Position numbers and translations under genes: made by a program | Assembly: GCA_030762895.1 (NCBI GenBank) | Contig: CM061070.1 | Location: forward strand, 47,910,831-47,974,830 | DNA length: 64,000 bases | Direction: 5' to 3' | Source of the DNA: Sophora flavescens | Lineage: Eukaryota; Streptophyta; Magnoliopsida; Fabales; Fabaceae | Notes under the pieces: generated by a model | Seen by the model: only the letters and a program-made list of their open reading frames with translations | Told to the model about the DNA's origin: nothing | Database searches by the model: none | In this document: in pieces, positions 10,662 to 22,640 of the stretch | How positions within the stretch are numbered: the stretch's first letter is position 1 | Layout: each line of letters begins with the position of its first letter

Positions 10662-11981
10662 GCTTAAAACTCAAAAACGACTCAAGACTTGGCAAGCCTA
10701 AAGGAATCAATCGATTTCGCACAAATTTAATGCAACTTTACAAAACAGTTTTTTTTCTCCAATGATCTCCCCCCTACATTAATGTAATCCCCACATTCAT
10801 CTATTTTAAACTTTTGAGAACTTCATCATGCATGCAATCATTAATCTAAGTTGAGGTTCAGAGTCACACACAAAAAGAAGATCACCAATTTCAAACAATT
10901 GCCTTCCTCACAAGGGTATGTAAAATTTCACTCATTCGCTCAAATTCGTCTAGGCTTTCAACTTTTTCACTCAATTTCACTTATCAAGAGCACTTCCCAT
11001 GAATTTGATTTTCATCTCAAAAATGGTTCCCACGAAAACATGCATGCAACATCAGAAGGTCTTTTAAAGGTTGTAATGGGGCCTGGCTGAGGGTAGGATA
11101 ATGAAGGATATTTAGGCTTAAGTCCCTAGGAACTAAGAGAGCATGAGCATTTTGACACTTTTTCCACTCAAATTCCTTTTTCCATTTTTCATTTGGGCTC
11201 GGGTGACTACAACTTTTTTCCTTGCTCATCTTTTGATTTGCCCCTTTTCTTTTGGCATTTTTTTTTTTTGCCTTGGGTCAACCTTTATTTTCTTTTTCTC
11301 ATCCCAATATGACATATCACCTCGTAGCCACCCCAAACTTAGTTCCTCACAACCATTCTCTTGCTACGCTTCCATGCTCTCCTAATCCTAAGATTGGGTT
11401 AACATGGTTTTTCAGATTTTGGCTCGTAATGTAGGGTCATCAAGAAACAATAGGTCAATTGGGCTCAATTTGGCTAACTAGGGAACATGCATTAGGGATG
11501 GTCCTTTTTAGGCCAAGTGGTTTTTCAAAGAAAATTGCCTAAATCATTTGATGCAACACATAAACATGCAAACCATATAGAGATTCAAGCAAATTCGGGA
11601 AAGTGCAACTTAACAGTGATTCACACATTCAAAAACAGAGTTGGAGGCTCAAATCCTCACCTGGACATTTTGCAAATTGTTTGACCGAGATACAATTCCT
11701 AGTGTGTGCACCCCCTCACCCCAAACTTATCATAAATCAAGTAATCACAACAAGGTTCTCAAAGTTCAGTTTTCAATTTTTAAGTGGGGATAAACTTTTC
11801 TATTTTTAGAACCTAGGGGGAAATCATCAATGGTCAAATCAATTCATGCAATCAATCTATGCTCAATTTAATCAAAATCCAACAAGCTTGCCGACTCGAC
11901 ATTCATACAACAACTCTTGATCTTCTCAAATTATTCAAGAGTGACAAACAAAAACAAAAACATAACAAAACAAAACAAAAG
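10662..11981 (-). other. Non-coding 3' region of element D
   Basis: About 1.3 kb without a supported gene. It has a pyrimidine/purine-rich stretch (11143-11300), a TACATTAATGTA palindrome near 10775-10790 beside C-runs, and the sequence GGTTGTAATGGGGCC near 11070, which recurs in element G near 35023. Confidence 0.5.
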
Positions 11982-13108
11982 TTAGGAGAAGAGAGGGATA
12001 CCTAGATTGGGTTGCCTCCCAAGAAGCGCTTGTTTAACGTCCCGAGCTTGACTTATTAAGAAGCATCCACCTGGATCCCATAGTCTGTGGTACAAATGCC
12101 AAGGGACGCTTATCATATCAAATCCTCCACCCGGATCCCATGGTTTGTTAAGTGGCCCTCGCAGGAGCAATACCACTCTATTCATTATTCCACCCGGCCT
12201 TTGTGTGAAAACCCCATTGACCTCTATAATTATGAACTCACTTCCTCTTAGGTCAAATGGTGCCTTCACGAGGAAGTGTGCCAGACAAGTGGGATGGTCT
12301 ATCTTACCGGTGTCCACACATGCATGCAAGCCGACATATTTATTTAATGCATCAAAATCAGGTTGCTTGGCAAGCATGGTGAAATCCTCTGCCACTTTAT
12401 CTTCATTTTGCTCTCTACCCTCTTGCTCCGGTGCCTTGTCCCTTGCCCACTCCTCTTCCTCTGGTTGCTCTTCCTCATCATGTGGTTGTTCCGGGGACTT
12501 GTCGCTTGTCAATTCCTTTTCCTCCTGTTGTTCTTCCTCAACATGTGGCAGTTCTTCCTCAACTCCCTGAGAACTAGTTACATCCCAGTCATATCCCAAC
12601 ACCCTATCGCTTCTAGTTGTTATGGCTTCGCATTGGCTCTTAGGGTGGTTCTCGGCATCACCTGGGAAAGTCTCTGTGAGACGCTCATTTTGTTGTTCTA
12701 CGAGCTGACCCAACTCCTCTACTGCCGCATTTGCCTTCTCAAGTGATGTCTCCATACAACTCGCCAACTTATCCATTGCCGCAATTGTCCTCTCAAGAGC
12801 CAACTCCCAAGGTTGTCTTCCACCATCTTGTTGAGGTTGTTGTTGCCAATTTTGTTGAGGTTGTGGCTGCCAGGCTAGACCACCGCCATCTTTACTCCAA
12901 GTGAAATCCGGATGGTCTCTATTCATATAACCCCAATCACGATTCGACTCGATAGTTGTTCGGGGGGCACGCTGTCATTATGCCATGGTTCCACATATAC
13001 TTGAGGGAAGTAGAACGGACAACTCCAAGTGTCATGGTTCCCATCACAATATTCGCAACCCGGAAGCATTCCTTCGTGTACCTCGCATACAAAACAAGGC
13101 AAGACCAA
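11982..13108 (-). pseudogene. gag: gag-like region of Tat-like element D
   Basis: Two overlapping frames make up the region. The upstream one (12923-13108) carries a knuckle-like CEYCDGNHDTWSC (C-X2-C-X3-H-X4-C) and FYFPQVYVEPW. The downstream one (314 codons from 12926) has a Gln-rich segment (QPQQNWQQQPQQ), a helical stretch (EKANAAVEELGQLVEQQNER), then ETFPGD and CEAITTRS. The last two are the Gag-protease border motifs of Tat/Athila elements. A long acidic segment (EEEQQEEKE, DEEEQPEEEEW) follows in place of a protease. The tail reads DVKQALLGRQPN; its DNA matches the stretch GTTAAACAAGCGCTTCTTGG before GAGGCAACCC that is common in this lineage. No DTG/DSG protease triad is present. A frameshift near 12925 separates the two frames. 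Confidence 0.65.
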
Positions 13109-13240
13109 GTGGAATCAAAGAAGTAGAGAGATAGTAGAAAATAAAAAGAAAATAATAAAAATAAAAATAAAAATAAGAACAAAAATAACTTAACCAAATA
13201 ATCAAACTTCCCTAAAACTAGGAAAATTGGTTGTGCCAAT

Positions 13241-13257
13241 CCCCGGCAACGGCGCCA
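13241..13257 (-). other. Primer-binding site of element D
   Basis: The minus strand reads TGGCGCCGTTGCCGGGG, the primer site typical of Tat/Athila elements (tRNA-Asp type). It starts 6 bases from the inner end of the right LTR. Confidence 0.9.
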
Positions 13258-13263
13258 AAAACT

Positions 13264-14650
13264 TGTTGTTACGCCGGCAAGTGTACCGGGTCGTCGCAAG
13301 TAATAAAATAAACACGATAAGTAATTACCGAGGTCGAACTCAGGGATTGGGCTACCAATTCGACTAATCCGCGGGAAATCAGATATGTTCGGTCAAGTTA
13401 CAGAAGGTAGTTGAGAGAGTGATGAATATCTAAAATTCAATTAACAAATCTAATGAAATAATTAACTAAAAATCAGAAATTAAAATATCCAAGGTCACAA
13501 ATCCACCTACCCAATATGTACACCCAAGTGATGATGAATTCCTCCCTAAGTTCAATTACAATGTCAACCGGGACCCCTAAATTCTCCTAAATCCACTCTC
13601 GTGCTCATTAGGACGTATTCGATGATTGGATTAATTACTTTCTAGGTCTCATAATCCTAATCTCGAATTTGATTAATTCTTGTTCCCTATAAGGTTGCAC
13701 TCCTATTCACTCCTATTCACCGATGATCCAATCAATCAAACACTACGGCCTCAACACGCCAGCGATTAATCACGCATACATATGCTTCACATTAGTCTAT
13801 AAGGGTCAATTAAAAGTAGGGGAGAAAGACATACATCACATGAACACTACACTGCCATGGGCGGCTTCATTGTTCCCTCGGATGAGGGGATTAGTTCCTC
13901 ATGCTCATAGACAAGCGATCGGACATAATCTCCATAAGAAAAAGGGAGACGCAGCTCCAAAGAGAAAAGAAACTACCCTAAACGCTACTCTAAACAGTGG
14001 AAAACTACTAGGATTCGCCGCCCTCCAAAAGCCCTACAGCCTCCTCCAGTTCCCCCTCTCAATCTGATCTGCAACAGCCTTTAAATAGTAATCCTGATCT
14101 GCGCTCTCTCGTGAGGCGAGCAGCCTCTCGCGAGGCGAGAATTAAAATTGGCGCGCTTTCAATTTAAACTCTCGCGAGGCGAAAGTGTGTTCGCGGGGCG
14201 AGTCTTCAAACCTTAAACTGCCACGGGCGTGGTCTTCATCACGGCTTGGCCGTGATGGTCTCTGTCTTGCAGGTCTTCATGATTCGCGGGGCGAAACACC
14301 TCTCGCGTGGCGAGACTGAAGTGATGACTTTTGCTGCTTTGTTGACTTTCAGGCTCGCGGGGCGAGAATACACTCGCGAGGCGAGTGTCTCCAGACTTGC
14401 ACTTTCCACTGCTTTTCGACTTTCCTTGACTCCCGGAGCTTCACTTATTTAACCTGAAACAACAAAAGCACCCACAAGCGTAATTCTATTCAAAATAACC
14501 TAAAAACTACACAAAATACGCAAAATGAGTCAAAGTCCAACTTAGGAACAAAACAAGGCAAATTTGGGCGAAAACGAGAGTGAACTCGAATAAATTGGCA
14601 CATAAACCCTAGTTCATCTAGTCATAAAACTAGATAAGCCAGAGGCTTAT
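13264..14650 (-). repeat. 5' LTR of element D
   Basis: It begins TGTTGTTACGCC at 13264 beside the primer site and ends GGCTTAT at 14650, lacking the CA seen in the other copy. A 106-base patch (13701-13806) is rearranged relative to 9631-9777. The inverted-repeat array recurs at 14106-14386. The minus strand carries a TATTTAAA element near 14083. Confidence 0.85.
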
Positions 14651-16446
14651 GAGTTCTTCATTTGTTTAAAGTTCTTGAAGCTAGATTCAAAAATTCATAA
14701 CTAATTCTAGAAAAATCCTTTTGACATGAAACCAATTGCTATGATCTTATAATCATCTCTATTTTAATCATCTAGAAGCACAAGATCATGAGAAATTTCT
14801 TTCCCTAATTTCTGGACTGGGCCGAATCTAGGTCAAAGTTGTGTTCTTAGGTTTTGTTTCAATTTCATGTCTTGATTCATGATTATAACTTGATAGTTCT
14901 TGTATTCAAGTATATAGAAGATCAAAAATCAAACTTTAACCTATTGATCTCATCAAAACCGAAACCCTAGGTATGAACACTTGTTGGTTTTATGATTCAA
15001 AAGTTGTTTGTAACACTTGAATCTAACTCTAGGTTTTGTATGTTGATTTAATCCAAGAGTTTAGAAATTTTAGAGATTTCTAACTCCAAACTCAGCCCTT
15101 GGCCGAAACCCTAGTTCTTGGAACTAGATGAGTTTTAGTTCATGTTCTGGGTTCATAATCTTGAGTTAAGTGCTTAATCATGTTTAAGTTACTTATGGAT
15201 CATAAATCCTTAAGTTAACAAAATTTTAAGTTTCCTAACCTAGAAAATTGGGTGAAGCCGAACCCTACCCCCATTGATTTAAATGTGTTATTGTTTGATT
15301 TTGATTTATTTTGGTTGCAATTCGTTTGAAGGAAACAACTGAGTTAACCAATTTACGCTGACGGAGAGGAAAAATCGGATCGGGATTAGGAGATTAGCAG
15401 GAACGGTTAGTTCAATCTTCAAGAGGTAAGGGGGGCTTGCCATGATGGATTTTTCTCAATAACTCCTTGCTTGTAGTGTGGTTTATATGATTTATATGTG
15501 GTTGTGATTATTTGTTTATGTGGCTTACGTTGTGTTGTTTATCTGAGTATCGGTGATTTATCTGCTTTTAATTGATTTAATTATCTGCAGTAGTATATTA
15601 TGTTGCTATGATGCATGATCTGCCTGGTGATATAATTATGATGATATTGTTGGATGATGAATGTTGAATGTTGTTTGAGAGGCCTGGCGGTGGTGGTCAG
15701 TGCACAACCGATTAATCAGATAAAAGATTTAATAAGCTGTGAAGATTATATTCAACGTTTTATGGGAAATGTTGGAATATAATAGTGGTGGAAAATATTA
15801 TTTTGAAAAATAATGAGTTTTGATAAATGTTATTATTTTTGATGATTTATTAGTGTAAAAGTAACTTGAGTCACAATGAGAGCGAAATTGTGAAAATGTT
15901 TAAGTACTGCTAATGTTTATGTAAGAAAGTTTGCAATATTATACAAAGTTATTTTATAAAATTAATTGTTGAAAAGAAGTTAATGATGATTTTAGAAAGT
16001 TGTTTCAGTAGAAAAAGTTAAGTTTTGGCTTGAGAAGCTTTAAAGTGATAATTGATGAATGATTTGGAAAAGTGTGATGACAGATTTGAAAAAAAACGTA
16101 GAAGGCAAGTATTTTGAAACAGTAGTACATATTTTAAGGAAGTTAAAACCTCAAGTGACTCACCTTTGTGAAAGTTTGATTATTTAAAGATTTTATTAAT
16201 GAATTTCAAATTTTGAAAAAAAAGAATTTATGAAAGCAAAACTGGTTTAGTGTTAAAAGTGGTGTGGAACTTAGTAACCGAGACGTCGGGGTACTAATGT
16301 TCTGTGTTGTGATGAACTCAGTCATTTGGACTTTGAGGGCCTATATTGTATACATGAGGTATACCATGTTGAAACATTGAAGATGTTTATAGTGCCACGA
16401 ACCTAAGACTGGTGCACCGGTCGAGAGGTGTCGTGATTGAGCACTC

Positions 16447-16532
16447 GGACAATAAAGTCCTATGTTTTGATAAAAGTTTTATGGACAGTAAAGTCCTATG
16501 TTTTGATAAAAGTTTTATGGACAGTGAGGTCC
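16447..16532 (+). repeat. Three tandem GGAC-N6-GTCC hairpins in LTR C
   Basis: GGAC/GTCC pairs lie at 16447-16460, 16483-16496 and 16519-16532, separated by nearly identical TATGTTTTGATAAAAGTTTT spacers, so the hairpin has been amplified as a 36-base unit. Confidence 0.85.
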
Positions 16533-16659
16533 TGTGTTGTGATGAAAGTTTTAAAAGTGTTTTAAAACTATGTGAGTCGTAAGCCATTTTGAGCTTCGGC
16601 AAAGAAAGATTGAACACAAAGAAAATAATGAAACAAAAGTGTTTTGCATGCATTGGCAG

Positions 16660-16990
16660 ACGTGCCTGTATTCTGGCTGCGTGCCTGGGTTTTCTGTTCT
16701 GGCTGCGTGCCTGGGTTTTCCGTTCTGGCTGCGTGCCTGGGTTTTCTGTTCTGACTGCGTGCCTGGTGTTCTGTCTGGCTGCGTGCCTGGGTTTTCTGTT
16801 CTGGCTGCGTGCCTGGGTTTTCTGTTCTTGCTGCGTGCCTGGGTTTTCTGTTCTGGCTGCGTGCCTGGTGTTCTGTTCTGGCTGCGTGCCTGGGTTTTCT
16901 GTTCTGGCTGCGTGCCTGGGTTTGGGTTTTCTGTTCTGGCTGCGTGCTTGGTGTTCTGTTTTGACTGCGTGTCTGTGACTGCGTGCCTGT
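16660..16990 (+). repeat. Minisatellite GGCTGCGTGCCTGGGTTTTC in LTR C
   Basis: About 12 units of roughly 26 bases (CTGCGTGCCTGGGTTTTCTG plus TTCTGG, with truncated variants) are arranged head to tail. Both strands stay open across it (Cys/Trp/Val-rich on +, TQPEQKTQA repeats on -), which is a consequence of repeat length and not evidence for a gene. Confidence 0.9.
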
Positions 16991-17626
16991 AACTATCGAG
17001 TCTGATCAACTCATTACGATGTTGGAGATATCTCATGAGATTAGGAAAAGTTAGATGATGTTTTGAAGTGATCATGCATAATTTTCCAAAGTTGATGTTT
17101 GGGGTGTGAAACCCATTGATAAATTGTATGCTATAGTAGGGATGCTTATGTTGTTATAACATGAAATTGTACTTGTGCCTTCTTTTGTGCGAGCATTTAG
17201 TTATTTTGTAAAATCCCTATATTGGTGTCTCACCCTTACAACACATCTCAGAGACGTACAAGGGGTATGATCCCTACACGAAGAAGAAGGCTGTCTAGTT
17301 GAAAGCGTGCTGTGCTGCTCCAGTTGGCGGTAGTGTCTGTTAGTAACGACCAGCTTAGGTCCTATTATGTTTTAAAGATAAAACTGATGTTGATTTAGGT
17401 ATGAAAAATACATGAGGCAGTATAGTTGTAAGATTTATATACTTTGTGTATCTAAATGTAATTTGATTAGGTTGTTGTGGTTGTGAAGATTAAAAGAAAA
17501 AAAATTATCACCATATTTTGAAAATATGAACGTTGAGAAAACATTATTTTCCGAAAGTAACCAGCAAATAAAGTTTTATTTCCACAAACGGGTAACCATG
17601 TGATGACCCGAGTTTAGGGTGTCACA

Positions 17627-19144
17627 GTAGTCCTCCAATTGATATTTGATCCATAGAAGTTGTGAGCAGCAGCTTGCAGCTGATATGTATTCTGCTTCAG
17701 TAGTTGATAGAGCAACGGTACTTTACCTTTTGCTTGACCATGATACTAGGTTAGCTCCAATGAAGTGACATCCTCCACTAGTGCTTTTTCTTTCAATTCT
17801 ATCTCCAGCATAGTCAGCATCACAAAAACCAACTAATCTGTAATCATCATTTTTCTTAAAGCACAAGCCCAGATTAGTAGTACCTTTTAAATATCTAAAT
17901 ATTCTTTTAACTGTTGAGAGACGAGACTCTCTAGGATTAGATTGAAAACGAGCACACAAGCAAACACTTAACATTATATCAGGTCTAGACGCAGTCAGAT
18001 ATAAAAGAGATCCTATCATACCTCTATATACCTTTTGATCTACCTTTTTCTCTTTATCATCTTTGTTTAGTATTGAAGTGGGATGCATAGGAGTATTCAT
18101 TAGTTTGCAATCATCCATCTTAAACCTCTTTAGAAGTTCCTTTGTATACTTAGTCTGGTGGATGTACACCTCGTCCATAGACTGTTTAACTTGAAGTCCA
18201 AGGAAGAATTTAAGTTCTCCCATCATGCTCATTTCAAATTCTTTCTGCATTAACTTAGAAAGTTCTTTGCATAGAGATTCATTAGTAGCACCGAAAATAA
18301 TATCATCAACATAAATCTGTACTATAATGAAATCTGACTTAATAGATTTTCTAAATAGAGCTGTGTCTACTTTTCCTCTGTTAAAACCATTTTCCATTAG
18401 AAACGAACTTAACCTGTCGTACCAAGCTCTAGGAGCTTGTTTAAGTCCATACAATGCTTTCTTAAGCTTATAAACATGTTCAAGGTGATTTGTATTTTCA
18501 AACCCTGGAGGTTGCGTGACATATACTTCTTCATTAATAAAGCCATTCAAAAAGGCACTTTTAACATCCATTTGAAAAAGCATAAAGCTATGATGTGCAG
18601 CAAACAATATTAAAATTCTTATAGCTTCTAGCCTAGCAACCGGTGTAAACGTTTCAGTATAGTCTATACCTTCTTCTTGAGAGTAGCCTTGAGAAATAAG
18701 TCTTGCCTTGTTTCTCACAACCTTACGATCTTCATCAAGCTTGTTTCTGTAGACACACTTTGTTCCATTGGCTGACTTGTCTTCAGGCAGGGGTATAAGC
18801 GTCCAGACTTCACTTCTCTCAAACTGATTAAGCTCATCTTGCATAGCTAGAATCCATCCTTCGTCCAGTAGAGCTTCCTCCACTATCTTTGGTTCACATT
18901 CAGAGACAAGAGCAGAATCACTTTGTTCTCTGAAGATTGATCTAGTTCTTTGCTTGTCATTAGGGTCACCAATGATTTGATCTTGAGGATGGCAATTTCT
19001 GAAATACCAAGATTTCTGAGTATTTTCTTGTTGAGAGGTAGACGTTTCTGGTTGTTGTTGAGAAGCGTCATCTACTTGGATATCAGACTTGATTTCTGGT
19101 TTCTCTCCTGAGATATTTAGATCAAGATCTGCAAAAAGCTTCAT
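17627..19144 (-). pseudogene. pol: Reverse transcriptase / RNase H of Sirevirus B
   Basis: A 473-codon frame from 19144 holds a complete copia RT core. It includes VEEALLDEGWILAMQDEL, KARLISQGYSQ, the catalytic DVKSAF (D193) and IYVDDIIFG (YVDD at 278-281). RNase H starts at CDADYAGD (D442) and KSTSGGCHF. A nonsense codon at 17723-17725 follows SWSSKR. The frame then continues with STVALSTTEAEY to 17627, where solo LTR C interrupts it. The N-terminal part is a variable acidic linker. With the stop, the C insertion and upstream breaks, no functional polyprotein can be made. Confidence 0.9.
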
Positions 19145-19963
19145 CTAGCTCTGATAATCTCTTATCAGGTTGTTTGTCATCAAATTTTACATGAATACAT
19201 TCTTCTACAACTAAAGTTCTAGAATTATAAACTCTAAACCCTTTTGAAGTTTCAGAAAATCCTAGTAGAATTCCATTATCTACTTTAGCATCAAATTTAC
19301 CAAGTTGATCTTTTGTATTCAAAATATAACATTTGCATCCGAAAGGGTGAAAGTATGAAATGTTGGGTTTTTCTACCTTTCCACAATTCATAAGGAGTCT
19401 TATTCAGAATAGGTCTAATTTATATTCTGTTCTGAATGTAGCAGGCATTGTTCACAGCTTCAGCCCAGAAGTGCTTAGGGACAGAATTGTCATTGAGCAT
19501 AGTCCTAGCCATCTCTTGAAGAGATCCGTTTTTTATCTCAACCACACCATTTTGTTGTGGTGTTCTTGGTATTGAGAAGTTGTGTTGAATACCACATTCT
19601 TCACAAAACTCATGGAATAGCTAATTGACAAATTCTCCCCCATGATCACTTCTAATTGAATCTATACACATGCCTTTTTTATTCTGTACACGTTTGCAGA
19701 ATACAGAAAAGACCTTGAATGACTCATCCTTGTGAGCAAGGAACATAACCCATGTCCATCTAGTGTAATCATCTACTATGACAAGACCATATTTCTTACC
19801 ACTGACAGAGGCAGTCCTTGTTGGACCAAAGAGATCAAGGTGTAGCAATTCTAGTGGTTTGTTGGTACTAACAACATTCTTAGATTCAAAGGAACCTTTG
19901 ACTTGTTTTCCCTTCTGACATGCATCACATATAGCATCAGATTTGAAACTAAGGTTTGGTAGA
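19122..19963 (-). pseudogene. pol: Integrase of Sirevirus B (core and C-terminal parts)
   Basis: The right-hand piece (from 19963 down) reads LPNLSFKSDAICDACQKGKQ, the end of the HHCC domain. It continues with LHLDLFGPTRTASVSGKKYG (first catalytic Asp), VDDYTRWTWV and IRSDHGGEFVN (second Asp). A stop follows at 19621, then homology continues with HNFSIPRTPQQNGVVE (catalytic Glu). The left piece (19122-19391) carries PNISYFHPFGCKCYILN and GILLGFSE, typical of copia integrase tails, and is joined to the RT frame by a frameshift near 19140. Solo LTR E separates this from GAG-pre-integrase at 23325. Confidence 0.85.
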
Positions 19964-20571
19964 TGTAACAGCCTGATTTTAATTATGTTGTTCAACCGGT
20001 TAAAATATAATTAAATTATATTTTAAATTTGAGAGTTAGAAAGTGTTTTTGATTAAAATAAAATCATATTCATAGTCTACTTTATGGTAGAGGGTTACGG
20101 TAAAATTTTCGGTTGAAAATTTGGACGAAAGCTGATCTGCGTTTTCACTGCCGGTACAAGTTTACTGTGCAGAAAACCTAATTTTGACTCTTTAACGAGA
20201 TGGTTAGTATTTTTATGATGTTTTGTGTGGGTTTGGAGTTTTTAGAAAAATCTTGTTCGGGGCCAAATCTCAGCGATTTCCCTGGTGAAATCGTTGGGAA
20301 ATACGATCGGGGAAGTCATCTGATACGCTATGGAGCAGAGCATCAAGAGGATGAAGTGACATGGAGTGACTTGATGTGAAGGATATGACACATCTCAAAA
20401 CTGAATCTTAACTTTTTTCAAAATCTCACCTTTTCTTACATTCTCTCTCCAACCATACCTCCACACCATACATCCACCTTACCACACCTTACCTTATTTC
20501 TTTCCCTACAAGCAAACCTTCTTTTTCTCTTATTTTTCCTCCCAAAAACCGTGCCCCTCTCTCTCACTCTG

Positions 20572-20579
20572 TATAAATA
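20572..20579 (+). promoter_or_regulatory. TATA box of LTR E
   Basis: TATAAATA in a pyrimidine-rich CTCTCTCACTCTG context, 608 bases from the LTR start. A and J have TATAAATA at 595 and 598 bases. Confidence 0.7.
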
Positions 20580-22440
20580 CTCTTCATTTCCACACTTCAC
20601 CACTTATCCTCCATTTTCTCACCTTTACACCTTATTACATCTCTTCTTCTTCTCTCTTCTAAAGTTCATCTTTTTATCAAGCTTTTTACTTTAAGTTCTT
20701 CATCAAAGTTCTTCATATTGTTGAGGGTAATGATCCTATGTTGTCTATTTTTTCAAGTTCTTGTCTTTATGTTCATAGTTTTGCTTTAAGTTTCCTTTAA
20801 GCTTTCAAACTTCTAAAATCTCTTAAAAATGGTAGAAAACTCCGTTTGAGTTGAAACCAATTTTTATGTTCCTATTTTTACTCCTACTAAAACATACTAA
20901 AAGGTTGTGTAAAACAAAAATTTCTAACCCTATTTTCTTGATGAGGCCGAAACCATGCTTTTTGGTTTTGGTGGGTTTTGTTTAACTTTGCTTGTGTGGA
21001 CTTGTATTTGAGTTCTATTCCAAGATGATCATGACCAACGACTCCTTTGTACTAAAGGATGTTAGGTTTAAGTGATTGGAAAAGTTTAGATATTTTACAC
21101 ATTTTCATGTAAAAGCCTAAACTTTAAGTAGTTTAAGACATTGATGCTTAGTTGATGTTTCTCCAAAGTGATCATGGATTAAGGCTTCTTGATATATAAG
21201 GATGCTAAATCCAAGGAATTGGAAAGTTTAAAATATTTTCTTTCTTTATTTTCCTATGATGGCCAAATGTAACATTTGACCTAGGATGTGTTATTTTATT
21301 TTGTTTTCCAAGATGATTATGGATTAAAGCTCCTTCATGTTAAAGGATGCTATGTCCAAAAGATTGGATGATTTAAAGATCTCTAACCTCACAAACTTGT
21401 TAAGGCCGAACCTAAGGGTTCATGGTCTTAACATTTGATTTTTCCATTTCCAAAATGATCATGGTTTCAAGCTCATTACTATGTATGGATGCTAACCTAA
21501 AGAGATTGGAAAATTTAGAAATTCATAGCCTATTTATCTATGCTTGGCCGAAACCCTAAGTCAAGTACTTAGTGGGATTTTTAATTCAACTTTGTTAAAA
21601 GATTGTTGTTTATGAACTTCTAGCACTTAAGGATCATAAATCCAAGAGTCGCATAAATTTCGGAAACCCCTAATCCTAGTTTATTGTATGAACCGAACCT
21701 ATACCTTGTGGTTAGTGTGCTTTGATTGAGTTTTAACTCATGATTTCATGTTTCGTAACCTTAGACTTCCATCACGGAGGAAACGAGGACGTTCGTGGTA
21801 TACCTCTTCGAGCATCTAATCTCCTTACCTTCACAGAAGGTAGAGTTAATACTTTGTGGTGTGACGACGAGGAGCTTCGAGTTCGGGAGTTCGGTGATAA
21901 CCCAGGTGGGGGAAAGAACCAACCTATCGTCGGAATGGATAAGCTGTAGATTATATAATAATTGTGTAGTGCAACCTAAACCCTACTAGTAGTCGAGTAA
22001 TCGACAAGACCAAAATCACATTGTAAACCTTTTCTTAAAAACCAATGGCGATTCGGGGATTGTAGGTTTATTGGAATTAGGTTGATCTTTATATTCTTGA
22101 TGGTTGATTTGATTTTATTACCTTTATTGAATTGATTTTGTACTATGTTGGTAATATGGGAATATTTGATTGATATTGTGTTATGCATGATCAGCCTGGT
22201 TTTTATTATTATGCTTAGTGGATTTTTAAGCAAAGATATATATGTTGTCTAAGAGATGATTGTTTTGGGTGTGAGGATAATGATGATTTAGAAGTGCCTA
22301 ACTTAGATGAGGAATGTTAAAGAGGTGTTATGGCATAGAATATGCGTCAAGTTCTAATGGAAGGTTAAGGCACTAAGATGTTTTTAAAACGGGTTGGTGA
22401 GATTCAAGTATAGGTGTTGTTGTCCACATCCGTGTTTTAA

Positions 22441-22640
22441 GGTTCGTTGTGTATTGGTAATATAATACATGTAAAACACTTCTGTGTATTGGTAATATAA
22501 TACACCGTGTATTGGTAATATAATACACGTAAAATCAAGAGTCGTCGCAAGATCACTTCCACCTTAACGGGAATGGGGGTGGAACACCTTAACGGGAATG
22601 GAGGTGTGCACTAGGTGGAACATCCTAACGGGAATGAGGG
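22441..22640 (+). repeat. Two short inverted-repeat arrays in LTR E
   Basis: First, GTGTATT-N8-AATACAC/T is repeated about three times (22447-22528). Then a CACCTTAACGGGAATG-GGGGTG type dyad is repeated three times (22557-22640). Both can form hairpins. The arrays occupy the place taken by the CTATC...GATAG array in the related LTR F. Confidence 0.75.

Larger units (their letters stand above)
9205..14650 (-). mobile_element. Tat-like non-autonomous LTR element D
   Basis: Two nearly identical LTRs (9205-10623, 13264-14650) flank 2.6 kb that holds a gag-like region but no RT, RNase H or integrase. The primer site adjoining the right LTR is of the GGCGCC type used by Tat/Athila elements, so the element reads on the minus strand. 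Target duplication GAGTT is seen at 9200-9204 and 14651-14655. It lies in solo LTR C. High LTR identity outside one patch suggests it is among the youngest insertions here. Confidence 0.88.
8034..17626 (+). mobile_element. Solo LTR C (Tekay-like), split by element D
   Basis: It starts TGTAACACCC at 8034 and ends GGGTGTCACA at 17626, with flanks GTAAT (8029-8033) and GTAGT (17627-17631). That is a 5-bp target duplication with one substitution. Without element D it is about 4.1 kb with no internal gag/pol, so it is a solo LTR produced by LTR-LTR recombination. It shares modules with the other Tekay-like LTRs: a TTCGGTTGAAAA-type start box, a donor-like CTTCAAGAG/GTAAGG at 15418-15431, GGAC...GTCC inverted repeats (16447-16532) and ATTGGTGTCTCACCCTTA (17221-17238). 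No acidic ORF is visible after that box; only a short basic frame (KKKAV then stop) follows. Confidence 0.88.

Noticed and set aside
16551..17075. Open frames on both strands across the 26-base repeat (TQPEQKTQA / CVPGFSVL repeats)
   Set aside because: They follow from the repeat unit, have no homology and lie inside a solo LTR; kept as a minisatellite only.
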